Below are positions 50,611 through 59,465 of a stretch of DNA of 64,000 nt, piece by piece (positions within the stretch are counted from its first letter, which is position 1; each line of letters opens with the position of its first letter). Source of the stretch: Butyricicoccus pullicaecorum. GTDB lineage: Bacteria; Bacillota; Clostridia; Oscillospirales; Butyricicoccaceae. The stretch is from assembly GCA_018365995.1 (NCBI GenBank), contig JAGZIY010000004.1:62001-126000 (forward strand), given 5' to 3'. The translations under genes were made by a program, and so were the position numbers. The notes below the pieces were generated by a model. The model saw only the letters and a program-made list of their open reading frames with translations, did no database searches and was not told where the DNA came from.

Positions 50611-51774
50611 ATGAAAGAAGTTTTATTGTTGAAGTGTGGAGAAATTGTGCTCAAGGGGCTCAACCGCAAAAAGTTTGAGGATCGCTTGCTGGGCAATCTC
50701 AAGCGCAGATTAAAGCCGTTGGGAGACTGTGCGGTGCAGATGCGCCAGTCAGTTATCTATGTAGAGATTCCGGAGACGGTAGATGGTGACGCGGTTATGG
50801 AAGCGGTGCAGAAAGTTTTTGGTATCGCGCTTATTTGCCGTGCGGCGGTGTGTGAAAAAACACTGGAGTCCATGCAGCAGATGGCAGAAACCTATTTGGC
50901 AGACCGCATTGCACAGGCACATTCCTTTAAGGTAGAAACCAAACGTGGGGATAAGCGTTTTCCCATGACCTCGATTCAGGTATCGCAGCATATCGGCGGA
51001 GAACTGGCACAAAAATATCAGCGAAAGCCGGATATGCACCAGCCAGAGTTGACCATTCATTTTGAAATCCGTGAGCAGTATGCCTTTGTGCATGCAGGTC
51101 CGGTGCAGGGCGCAGGTGGCATGCCTGTCGGAACCAATGGCAGAGCAGCGCTCTTACTCTCGGGCGGTATCGACTCTCCTGTCGCAGGATATATGATGTG
51201 TAAGCGTGGGCTTGAGTTGATTGGGATTCATTTCTTTAGCTACCCCTATACTTCAGACCGTGCTAAGGAGAAGGTATTTGAGCTGGGGCATAAGCTGACT
51301 GCATATTGTGGTAAAATGCCGATTCTGGTTGTACCTTTTACCAGAATTCAGGAAGAAATTCGCGATAAGTGTCATGAAGAACTGTTTACACTGATTATGC
51401 GCCGTTTTATGATGCGCATTGCAGAACAGCTTGCAGTACAGTATGAGTGTGGCGGTCTGATCACTGGAGAAAGCCTTGGGCAGGTTGCCAGTCAGACTAT
51501 GCCGGCAATGGCGGTGACCAATGCGGTTTGTGAAACCTTGCCAGTATTCCGTCCGGTCATTGGCATGGATAAGGAGGAAATCGTACAGATTGCACGTAAA
51601 ATCGACACCTTTGAAACTTCGATTTTGCCGTATGAGGACTGCTGTACGGTATTTACGCCAAAGCACCCGAATACAAAGCCAAAGCTGTATAAGATTTTAG
51701 AGGCAGAAGCAGCGCTCGATGTCCAAGGGCTTGTGGCGCAGGCGGTTGCTGAGACCGAGCGGGTGTTTGCCTGA
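50611..51774 (+). CDS. thiI: tRNA 4-thiouridine synthase ThiI
   Basis: ThiI adenylates and thiolates U8 of tRNA. The 387-residue protein begins with a ferredoxin-like region and a THUMP domain (about 60-165) and then the PP-loop ATPase with SGGIDSPVAG (near residue 180). It lacks the rhodanese domain of the E. coli enzyme, as in Bacillus, so sulfur transfer depends on its desulfurase partner upstream. The ATG at 50611 has GAAAGGGA at a good distance; a TTG at 50605 is unlikely. Confidence 0.95.
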   Translation: MKEVLLLKCGEIVLKGLNRKKFEDRLLGNLKRRLKPLGDCAVQMRQSVIYVEIPETVDGDAVMEAVQKVFGIALICRAAVCEKTLESMQQMAETYLADRIAQAHSFKVETKRGDKRFPMTSIQVSQHIGGELAQKYQRKPDMHQPELTIHFEIREQYAFVHAGPVQGAGGMPVGTNGRAALLLSGGIDSPVAGYMMCKRGLELIGIHFFSYPYTSDRAKEKVFELGHKLTAYCGKMPILVVPFTRIQEEIRDKCHEELFTLIMRRFMMRIAEQLAVQYECGGLITGESLGQVASQTMPAMAVTNAVCETLPVFRPVIGMDKEEIVQIARKIDTFETSILPYEDCCTVFTPKHPNTKPKLYKILEAEAALDVQGLVAQAVAETERVFA

Positions 51775-51882
51775 ACTGCGGACATCAATTTCACAAAGTA
51801 TGAGATATAGTGGCGGCACAGGATGACAGAAGTGTGTTATCCTGTGGGCTGGATATCGTGAAAGAAAAGAGGATGATTGCAC

Positions 51883-53124
51883 ATGAAAGCAGAACTCATT
51901 GCAGTGGGAACCGAGATTTTGCTGGGAGATATTGTAAATACAGATGCACAGGTGATTTCTCAGGGCTTATCAGAGTTGGGAATCGATGTATATTATCAGA
52001 CAGTCGTTGGGGATAATCCAGAGCGTTTGGAACAGGTCATTGAGCAGGCAAAGTCTCGCGCAGATATTATTATTACAACAGGTGGGCTGGGGCCAACACT
52101 CGACGATCTGACCAAAGAGACGCTTGCGCGGGTGTTTGGAAAAAAACTGGTGCTGCATGAAGAATCCCTTGCACACATTCGCCATTTCTTTACAGAAATC
52201 GGTAAGGAAATGACACAGAACAATGAAAAGCAGGCATGGCTGCCCGAGGGCTGTGTTCCGCTGCATAATGATTGGGGAACCGCACCGGGCTGCGCATTTG
52301 AGACAGATGGCACGCATGTGATTATGCTGCCCGGACCACCTCGTGAGTGTGAGCCGATGTTTCGATACCGTGCAATGCCCTATTTGTATCCGTTGGCGGG
52401 TGGATGTATTGTATCTCGTAATATCCGTGTGTTTGGTCTGGGGGAATCTGCGATGGAGGAGATTCTGCATGACAAGATGGCAGAGATGACAAACCCCACA
52501 ATTGCACCCTATGCAAAGACGAGCGAATGTTTTGCCCGTGTGACGGCAAAGGCGGATACCCCAGAGCAGGCAGAGCAGATGCTGGCGCCAGTGGTAAGCC
52601 AGATTGTAGACACTCTTGGGGAGTATGTGTATGGTGTGGACGTGGATTCTCTGGAACAGGTAGTCGGTCAGCTCATGGTAGAAAAAGGTATGACCTTATC
52701 TGTGGCAGAAAGCTGCACAGGGGGACTGCTTTCCAAGAGAATCACCGATTTGCCGGGGGCATCCGCCTACTATAAAGGCGGTATATGCTCCTATGCCAAC
52801 GAGATCAAGATGAACATACTGGGGGTTTCCAAACAGACATTGGAGACACTGGGGGCAGTTTCGCCAGAGGTTGCCGAGCAGATGGCGGTAGGTGTTGCCC
52901 GGTGTATGAATACTGATGTAGGGGTAGGCATCACCGGAATCGCAGGACCAGATGGCGGCAGTGAACAAAAGCCAGTGGGATTGGTCTATATTAGTGTGTG
53001 GAGTCGGGGAAAGCAGCAAACACGTGAAATTCGTGTGAGTTTGGGACGTGATCGGGTGCGTAATCATGCGGCTTCGACCGCGCTCGATATGATTCGCCGT
53101 ATACTCCTGCAGTGCGAGAAGTAA
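51883..53124 (+). CDS. cinA: CinA-family protein with nicotinamide-nucleotide amidase domain
   Basis: This 413-residue protein has an N-terminal MoaB-like domain (about 1-170: GTEILLGDIVNTDAQ and TTGGLGPTLDDLTKE) and a C-terminal PncC/CinA domain (about 255-410: SVAESCTGGLLSKRITDLPG and GITGIAGPDGGSEQKPVG). In studied species the amidase domain recycles NMN, and the whole protein is often induced with competence or recA. The ATG at 51883 is six bases inside the longer frame and follows AGAGGA. It starts about 110 bases after thiI. No recA lies next to it here. Confidence 0.93.
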   Translation: MKAELIAVGTEILLGDIVNTDAQVISQGLSELGIDVYYQTVVGDNPERLEQVIEQAKSRADIIITTGGLGPTLDDLTKETLARVFGKKLVLHEESLAHIRHFFTEIGKEMTQNNEKQAWLPEGCVPLHNDWGTAPGCAFETDGTHVIMLPGPPRECEPMFRYRAMPYLYPLAGGCIVSRNIRVFGLGESAMEEILHDKMAEMTNPTIAPYAKTSECFARVTAKADTPEQAEQMLAPVVSQIVDTLGEYVYGVDVDSLEQVVGQLMVEKGMTLSVAESCTGGLLSKRITDLPGASAYYKGGICSYANEIKMNILGVSKQTLETLGAVSPEVAEQMAVGVARCMNTDVGVGITGIAGPDGGSEQKPVGLVYISVWSRGKQQTREIRVSLGRDRVRNHAASTALDMIRRILLQCEK

Positions 53125-53151
53125 ATAATAGTTAAAAAGTAGATAAAAAAT

Positions 53152-53196
53152 GTCCAGTGTGCGCATAAAAAGCGAAATATCACTGGACTTTTTTTT
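53152..53196 (+). terminator. Terminator after cinA
   Basis: GTCCAGTG and CACTGGAC pair, with a long 21-base loop, followed by eight T. Confidence 0.8.
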
Positions 53197-53344
53197 ATAA
53201 AAGTTGTATACTATATCTAGTAAAACAGAAAATTAAACGACATAAACTGTGTAAATGCTACAAAATAAATGTCGAAACGTGCAAAAAAAATTAGAATACA
53301 AAGGAAAACGCGCAAAAATTGCGTATTTAGAGGGAGATGAACGC

Positions 53345-55393
53345 ATGACTTTTCAAACAAAGATGAGAAAAAAAGAGGATCATCTGGATTTGTTTCGGTC
53401 AGGCCGGGATTGTCGTGCCTATGAATTTATGGGAGCGCATCCAGAAACCTGTGATGGACAGCAGGGATATCACTTTTCTGTGTTTGCACCAGAAGCAGTA
53501 GAGGTTTCTGTGATGGGCGAATTTAACGACTGGAATCGGGATACGCATATCATGCAGCGCGATGAATTTGGAATTTGGGAATGTTTTATTGCCGGTGTTT
53601 CTCAGTACGATTCCTACAAATATTCTATACATACCAAAGATGGACAGTTTTTTGATAAGGCAGATCCCTATGGTTTCCATTCGGAAACACGTCCGGCAAA
53701 TGCCTCAAAAACCTACGATATATCCGGCTATGTGTGGCACGATGAAAGCTGGCTCAAATGGAGAAGGGAGCACTTACCTTATACATCCCCGATCAATATC
53801 TATGAGGTGCATATGGGCTCATGGAAACGGCATGAAGATGGTAACTTTTATTCCTATCGGCAGCTTGCAGATGTGCTTGTGCCTTATGTCAAGGAGATGG
53901 GCTACACACACATCGAGTGTATGCCGCTCACAGAACACCCGTTTGATGGCTCGTGGGGATATCAGGTGAGTGGTTATTTTGCCGCAACTTCACGCTATGG
54001 AACACCGCATGACCTCATGTATTTCGTGGATACCTGTCATCAGGCAGGCATTGGTGTGATTATGGACTGGGTTCCGGCACATTTTCCAAAGGATGGACAT
54101 GGGCTTGTAGAGTTTGACGGCTCCTATCTCTATGAATATGCAGATCCGCTCAAAATGGAGCATAAGGAATGGGGAACCCGTGTTTTTGATTACGGAAAGG
54201 TTTCGGTACGAAATCTGCTGTTTTCTTCTGCAATGTTCTGGGTGGAGCAATTCCATATTGATGGACTGCGTGTCGATGCAGTCGCTTCCATGCTGTATCT
54301 TGACTATAATCGCCATGATGGGTGGCGGCCCAATATTCATGGCGGACGTGAAAATTTGGAAGCAGTTGACTTCCTAAGACTGCTCAATTCGTATGTTTTG
54401 ACCGATCACCCAGATGTTATGATGATTGCAGAAGAGTCTACTGCATGGCCGATGGTCACAAAGCCTGCAAGTGTTGGTGGTCTGGGCTTTAATTTCAAAT
54501 GGAATATGGGTTGGATGAACGATATGCTGTGTTATGTTTCCGCTGACCCGTTTTTCCGTAAGGATATGCATGATAAAATCACATTCTCCTTTATGTATGC
54601 TTTTTCCGAAAATTATATTTTGCCTCTGTCTCACGATGAGGTGGTGCATGGCAAGAAATCTCTCATTGATAAAATGCCCGAGCCCTATGAAAATAAATTC
54701 GCATCTCTGCGTGCGCTCTATGGCTACATGATGGCACATCCGGGCAAGAAGATGCTGTTTATGGGTGGAGAATTTGCACAGTTTTCCGAATGGAGCGAAG
54801 CACGAGGACTGGACTGGATGCTTCTGGATTATGATGCACACAGGCAAATGCAGACCTATGTCAAAGCGCTCAACGCTGCTTATCTTGCTAATAAGCAGCT
54901 TTGGGAAAACGATATGGACTGGCAGGGTTTTGAATGGATTTCACATGATGATAACCGCAATAATATCATTGCCTTCCGCCGCATTGCCTCAGATGGAACA
55001 GACCTTATTTGTGTGGTGAATTTTGCACCTGTTTATCATGAGAGTTATCGCATTGGCGTTCCATATGCAGGCACCTACGAGGAGATTTTTACCTCGGATG
55101 CCGTGCCGTATGGCGGATCCGGTATCAAGAACGGGAAAAAGCGTTCTAAGCTGGTCAGTTCTGTGATGGAAAAAGTGGTCGATGCAGATGGAAATTTGGT
55201 GGCACCGACGCTGCATGGACATGCAGACATGATTGATTTGGAGCTTGCACCGCTTTCGGTTATATATCTGAAAGGCAAACCGCGTGCAGTGCGTAAGGCA
55301 AAGGCAACACCAGCAAAAAAGGCTGGCACTTCGGGGCGTCATGGAGAAAGAGCCAAAGCAGTTTCCCGACGTCCCAAAAAGGCAGAAAACTAA
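53345..55393 (+). CDS. glgB: 1,4-alpha-glucan branching enzyme
   Basis: GlgB makes alpha-1,6 branches in glycogen. The start at 53345 follows GAGGGAGA; the longer frame from 53255 has no site. The 682-residue protein has a CBM48 N-terminal domain (about 30-130) and a GH13 catalytic domain. Its nucleophile Asp is in GLRVDAVASMLYLDY (near residue 307), the acid Glu in IAEESTAWP (near residue 361), and LPLSHDEVVHGK holds the third acid. The tail after 640 is Lys/Arg-rich and low-complexity (KAKATPAKKAGTSG), unlike most GlgB; it may be disordered. It opens a run of glycogen genes. Confidence 0.96.
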   Translation: MTFQTKMRKKEDHLDLFRSGRDCRAYEFMGAHPETCDGQQGYHFSVFAPEAVEVSVMGEFNDWNRDTHIMQRDEFGIWECFIAGVSQYDSYKYSIHTKDGQFFDKADPYGFHSETRPANASKTYDISGYVWHDESWLKWRREHLPYTSPINIYEVHMGSWKRHEDGNFYSYRQLADVLVPYVKEMGYTHIECMPLTEHPFDGSWGYQVSGYFAATSRYGTPHDLMYFVDTCHQAGIGVIMDWVPAHFPKDGHGLVEFDGSYLYEYADPLKMEHKEWGTRVFDYGKVSVRNLLFSSAMFWVEQFHIDGLRVDAVASMLYLDYNRHDGWRPNIHGGRENLEAVDFLRLLNSYVLTDHPDVMMIAEESTAWPMVTKPASVGGLGFNFKWNMGWMNDMLCYVSADPFFRKDMHDKITFSFMYAFSENYILPLSHDEVVHGKKSLIDKMPEPYENKFASLRALYGYMMAHPGKKMLFMGGEFAQFSEWSEARGLDWMLLDYDAHRQMQTYVKALNAAYLANKQLWENDMDWQGFEWISHDDNRNNIIAFRRIASDGTDLICVVNFAPVYHESYRIGVPYAGTYEEIFTSDAVPYGGSGIKNGKKRSKLVSSVMEKVVDADGNLVAPTLHGHADMIDLELAPLSVIYLKGKPRAVRKAKATPAKKAGTSGRHGERAKAVSRRPKKAEN

Positions 55394-55455
55394 CTGCTGC
55401 GCGTTTTGCGTATAGCTATATGTTATAAATTTCAACGAAGAAATGGAGAAAAATC

Positions 55456-56670
55456 ATGTATCGGAAAAAAGAATGTGTTGCGATGCTGCTGGCTGGCGGA
55501 CAAGGCAGCAGATTATATGTCCTCACCACAAAGGTGGCAAAACCAGCGGTTCCGTTTGGTGGAAAATATCGCATCATTGATTTTCCACTGTCAAACTGTG
55601 TAAACTCCGGCATAGATACAGTGGGCGTACTGACACAGTATGAGCCGCATGTGTTGAACGCCTATATTGGTTCTGGTCAGACATGGGATCTTGACCGTAT
55701 GCGCGGCGGTGTGTATACCCTGCCGCCGTATCAGCGCGGGAAAGGTTCGGAATGGTATAAGGGTACAGCAAATGCAATCTATCAAAATATCGAGTTCGTA
55801 GACGAGTATGATCCGGAATATGTTGTTATTTTGTCTGGTGACCATATCTATAAAATGAATTACAACAAAATGCTCCAGCATCATAAGCGCATGGAGGCAG
55901 ATGCAACCATTGCTGTTATGGATGTGCCGCTTGCAGAGGCTTCGCGCTTTGGCATCATGAACTGTCACGAGGATGGTACGGTGTATGAATTCGAGGAAAA
56001 GCCAAAGGAGCCAAAGAGCACCTTGGCCTCTATGGGCATTTATATTTTCAGCTGGAAGAAGCTGCGTCAGTATCTGATAGAGGACGAAGCAAATGAACAT
56101 TCCTCCAACGACTTCGGCAAAGATATTATTCCGGCTATGTTGGCTGCGGGAGAAAAGATGGTATCTTACCGCTTTGATGGATACTGGAAGGATGTTGGCA
56201 CGATTGAATCCCTATGGGAAGCGAATATGGATCTGCTGTCTCCAAAGTCTGGACTCAATCTGACCGATGATACGTGGAAAATTTATGGGCGCAATAATGG
56301 TGCACCCCCACATTTTACCAGCAAACAGGCAAAAGTGACACATTCTCTGATTTCGGAGGGCTGTGAGATTTACGGAGATGTTTCAGAATCGGTACTGTTC
56401 TCTGATGTTACGATTGAGAAGGGGGCAACGGTGGAATATTCCATCTTGATGCCGGGAGCTGTGGTAGAAAAAGGTGCAACGATACGGTATGCAATTGTTG
56501 CAGAAGGGGCACAGATTTGTTCGGGTGCTTCGGTTGGTGCCCCACCAAGTGAGGATACGGCTGAGGATTGGGGCGTCGCTGTTGTCGCCGCAGGCGTTCG
56601 AATCGGAAAAAATGCCAAGCTGGGCGCAAAAGAAATGGCAGGTGAAGATCTGCCGGATCAGGAATCATAA
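55456..56670 (+). CDS. glgC: Glucose-1-phosphate adenylyltransferase catalytic subunit
   Basis: GlgC makes ADP-glucose, the glycogen precursor. The 404-residue protein has the nucleotide loop LLAGGQGSRL near residue 13, the AKPAVPFGGKYRIIDFPLSNC sugar-binding segment and SGDHIYKM with the catalytic Asp (near residue 130). The C-terminal ~100 residues form a left-handed beta helix. It lies 62 bases after glgB and 17 before glgD. The 13-residue region with PPSEDTAEDWG near residue 365 is an acidic insert. Confidence 0.96.
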   Translation: MYRKKECVAMLLAGGQGSRLYVLTTKVAKPAVPFGGKYRIIDFPLSNCVNSGIDTVGVLTQYEPHVLNAYIGSGQTWDLDRMRGGVYTLPPYQRGKGSEWYKGTANAIYQNIEFVDEYDPEYVVILSGDHIYKMNYNKMLQHHKRMEADATIAVMDVPLAEASRFGIMNCHEDGTVYEFEEKPKEPKSTLASMGIYIFSWKKLRQYLIEDEANEHSSNDFGKDIIPAMLAAGEKMVSYRFDGYWKDVGTIESLWEANMDLLSPKSGLNLTDDTWKIYGRNNGAPPHFTSKQAKVTHSLISEGCEIYGDVSESVLFSDVTIEKGATVEYSILMPGAVVEKGATIRYAIVAEGAQICSGASVGAPPSEDTAEDWGVAVVAAGVRIGKNAKLGAKEMAGEDLPDQES

Positions 56671-56687
56671 AGGAGACGTGACGCAAC

Positions 56688-57815
56688 ATGAAAAATATAT
56701 TAGGTCTTATCATCGCTTTTGATACCGATAATGATTTGCGTGAACTGACAGAGCACCGTACCGTCGCTGCGGTTCCGTTTGGCGGCAGATATCGCATCGT
56801 TGACTTTATGCTTTCTAATATGGTAAACTCCGGCATTTATAGAATTGGTCTTTTGATGAAGGACAAATATCAGTCCCTGATCGACCATATTGGAACGGGG
56901 AAAGATTGGGATTTGTCTCGTAAGAATGCAGGCATTACGCTGCTGCCGCCATATTCCTATTCTAAAAAAGCGTCTCCTCTGGTAACAGGTGAGTACCGTG
57001 GAAAGATTGATGCCCTTGCAGGTGCAATTGATTTCCTGCAAAAGAATCGTGCAGACTATGTGGTTCTTGCAGATGGTGATTTAATTGCCAATATTCCCAT
57101 GGATGAGGTCGTAAAGGCTCATGAGGAGAGCGGCAATGATATTACTATGGTAGTGACCAAGCACGCAGCAGAGAATCCATTTACTACTTATTGTGAGCTG
57201 AATCGTAAGCGGGAAATCGTAGATATCCGTGTAGGAAATAACAATGATGGCAAATGTAAATATTCCGCGCTGGGTGTTTATGTTATGAGCCGTCAGTATC
57301 TCATTCACTTGATTGCGGATTGTGTGACCCATAACTACATACACTTTGAGCGTGAGCTTCTAGCAAGAGCCTTGACCGAAAGCAATATCGGGGCCTATGT
57401 GTTCAGCGAATATAATATCAAAGTATTTGATGCAAAGGACTATTTCCAAGCCAATATGGATATTTTGGATAAAGAGTGCAGAAATGAGTTGTTTTTGCGC
57501 ACCCGTCCGATCTTCACTCGGATCTATGATGAATCTCCGGCATATTATGGAGATAAGGCAGAGGTCTGTGACAGCTTGATTGCAGATGGCTGCCACATTG
57601 AAGGCCGTGTGGTAAATTCTATTTTGTTCCGTGACGTGCTCATAGAAAAGGATGCTGAAATAAAAAATTCGATTATCATGGAGAATGGGCGTATTTTGTC
57701 AGGCTCCTCACTGGCACATATTGTGCTCGATCGCGGTGTTACCATTCGAGAGGGTCGCACTATGATGGGACATGAAAATTATCCGGTCGTCATTGCAAAG
57801 CGTTCGGTAATTTAA
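56688..57815 (+). CDS. glgD: GlgD, non-catalytic regulatory subunit of ADP-glucose pyrophosphorylase
   Basis: This 375-residue GlgC homologue keeps the fold (AAVPFGGRYRIVDFMLSNM, ADGDLIANI) but its N-terminal loop reads FDTDNDLRELT in place of GGxGxRL. So the nucleotide-binding catalytic site is lost. In Firmicutes, GlgD forms a mixed complex with GlgC that is more active, by published work on Bacillus-type enzymes. The C-terminal beta-helix domain is present (about 290-375). It lies 17 bases after glgC; an attenuator-like hairpin follows. Confidence 0.93.
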   Translation: MKNILGLIIAFDTDNDLRELTEHRTVAAVPFGGRYRIVDFMLSNMVNSGIYRIGLLMKDKYQSLIDHIGTGKDWDLSRKNAGITLLPPYSYSKKASPLVTGEYRGKIDALAGAIDFLQKNRADYVVLADGDLIANIPMDEVVKAHEESGNDITMVVTKHAAENPFTTYCELNRKREIVDIRVGNNNDGKCKYSALGVYVMSRQYLIHLIADCVTHNYIHFERELLARALTESNIGAYVFSEYNIKVFDAKDYFQANMDILDKECRNELFLRTRPIFTRIYDESPAYYGDKAEVCDSLIADGCHIEGRVVNSILFRDVLIEKDAEIKNSIIMENGRILSGSSLAHIVLDRGVTIREGRTMMGHENYPVVIAKRSVI

Positions 57816-57852
57816 AAGACAACATTGTCCCGGTTATTTGTTTACAGTGACT

Positions 57853-57896
57853 GCCAGAAAGCGGGAGCATTTGAGTGCTCTCGCTTTCTGGCTTTT
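57853..57896 (+). terminator. Hairpin between glgD and glgA (attenuator or terminator)
   Basis: GCCAGAAAGCGGGAGCA and TGCTCTCGCTTTCTGGC form a stem of 17 bases with one G-T, followed by TTTT. glgA starts 16 bases later, so read-through is likely, or the end is processed. Confidence 0.7.
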
Positions 57897-57912
57897 GGGA
57901 AAGGGATTTGTT

Positions 57913-59334
57913 ATGAAAATTATGTTTGCTGCATCTGAGGTCGCACCGTTTATTAAAACCGGAGGACTGGGAGATGTGATGGGTGCATTGCCGCGCGCAC
58001 TTGCGGAGACTGGACATGATGTGCGTGTGTTTTGCCCGCTTTATAGTGTGATTCAGTCGAAGTGGCGCCGGAAGATGACTGATTTGAAGCATATTTATGT
58101 ACAGCTTGGATGGCGCAATCAATATTGCGGTGTTTATAGCTATGAAAAAGATGGAGTGACGTACTATTTTATTGATAACGAGTATTATTTTGCACGCACA
58201 CAGCTCTATGGGGAGTATGATGATGCAGAGCGCTTTGCTTATTTCAGCAAAGCTGTACTCGATGTTCTGCCGGAGCTCGGCTGGAAGCCGGATGTGATTC
58301 ATGCCAACGATTGGCAAACGGCACTTGTTCCGATATACTACAATTTAATGTTTGCAGCCCGGACCGATTATGCAGGGATTCGAACCGTATTTACCATTCA
58401 TAATATTGCCTTTCAGGGACGCTTTGGACGAGATGTGCTGGAATATGTCATGGGCATTGATGATGCACACTTCCGTTCAGGATTTATGGTTATGGATGGC
58501 GATGTGAATTTGATGAAGGCGGCAATTTTGGCTGCTGGTGCGGTTACAACGGTATCACCAAGCTATGCGGAGGAAATCCAGACACCTTATTATGGCTGTC
58601 GTCTGGATTCCATCTTGCGGGACAACAGCTACAAGCTGCATGGGATTTTAAATGGGATTGATATGGATACGTTTGATCCAGAAACCGATGAGACACTTTA
58701 TAAACCGTATCACGATATCGAGGGGAAGCAGGAAAATAAGAAGGAGTTAATGTCCCTGTGCGGCTTTGCGGGCAGCTGCGATATCCCGATTATCGGTATG
58801 GTAAGCAGGTTGACCGATCAGAAAGGGCTTGACCTTGTAGAGGCGGTGATTGACGATATTTTACAGGACGATGTACGTCTGGTTGTGCTCGGCAAAGGGG
58901 ACTTTCGGTATGAGCAGATGCTGCTTGAGGCAAAACGCCGCTATCCTGATAAAATTTCGGTTTCCTTGCTGTTTTCAGCAGAACTTGCCAATCAAATCTA
59001 TGCAGGTGCAGATTTGTTCCTGATGCCGTCTAAAACCGAGCCGTGTGGCTTGGCGCAGATGATTGCACTCCGGTATGGAACCATTCCGATTGTCCGAGAG
59101 ACAGGGGGGTTGAAAGATACTATTACGGCATTTGTTGATTATTTGGGGACAGGAAACGGGTTTACCTTTTTTAGCTATAATGCGCATGATATGCTGCATG
59201 TCATTCGAGAGGCGTGTGAGGTGTATCGGTATAACCGCCCGGCATGGGAAAAGCTTGTGAGGAACGGAATGGAAAGTGACTTTGGCTGGGCGCAGTCTGC
59301 TGAAAAATATGTTGAGGTATATCGTTCCATTTGA
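57913..59334 (+). CDS. glgA: Glycogen synthase (ADP-glucose)
   Basis: GlgA extends alpha-1,4-glucan with ADP-glucose (GT5 family). The ATG at 57913 gives 473 residues, beginning MKIMFAASEVAPFIKTGGLGDV with the KTGGLGDV motif (residues 15-22). Other family motifs are DVIHANDWQTAL (near residue 127), VFTIHNIAFQG and the C-terminal SKTEPCGLAQMIALRYGTIPIVRETGGL near residue 370. It is downstream of glgD across a hairpin. Probably the same operon as glgB-C-D. Confidence 0.97.
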   Translation: MKIMFAASEVAPFIKTGGLGDVMGALPRALAETGHDVRVFCPLYSVIQSKWRRKMTDLKHIYVQLGWRNQYCGVYSYEKDGVTYYFIDNEYYFARTQLYGEYDDAERFAYFSKAVLDVLPELGWKPDVIHANDWQTALVPIYYNLMFAARTDYAGIRTVFTIHNIAFQGRFGRDVLEYVMGIDDAHFRSGFMVMDGDVNLMKAAILAAGAVTTVSPSYAEEIQTPYYGCRLDSILRDNSYKLHGILNGIDMDTFDPETDETLYKPYHDIEGKQENKKELMSLCGFAGSCDIPIIGMVSRLTDQKGLDLVEAVIDDILQDDVRLVVLGKGDFRYEQMLLEAKRRYPDKISVSLLFSAELANQIYAGADLFLMPSKTEPCGLAQMIALRYGTIPIVRETGGLKDTITAFVDYLGTGNGFTFFSYNAHDMLHVIREACEVYRYNRPAWEKLVRNGMESDFGWAQSAEKYVEVYRSI

Positions 59335-59342
59335 TATGATAA

Positions 59343-59392
59343 GAAAGAGGGCAAAGGGACTGTCCGGAAAAGCGGGCAGCCTTTGCTTTCTG
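59343..59392 (+). terminator. Hairpin after glgA
   Basis: AGAGGGCAAAGG and CCTTTGCTTTCT pair imperfectly around an inner CTGTCC.../...GGGCAG stem. The tail has only a short T run, so it may be a weak terminator or processing element. Confidence 0.45.
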
Positions 59393-59465
59393 TTCAGAAT
59401 GTGATTTTGCGAGAGTCGGCAGGCTTTCGGCTTTGGCAAAAGCATTTTCCAAAGGAGTAGACTGT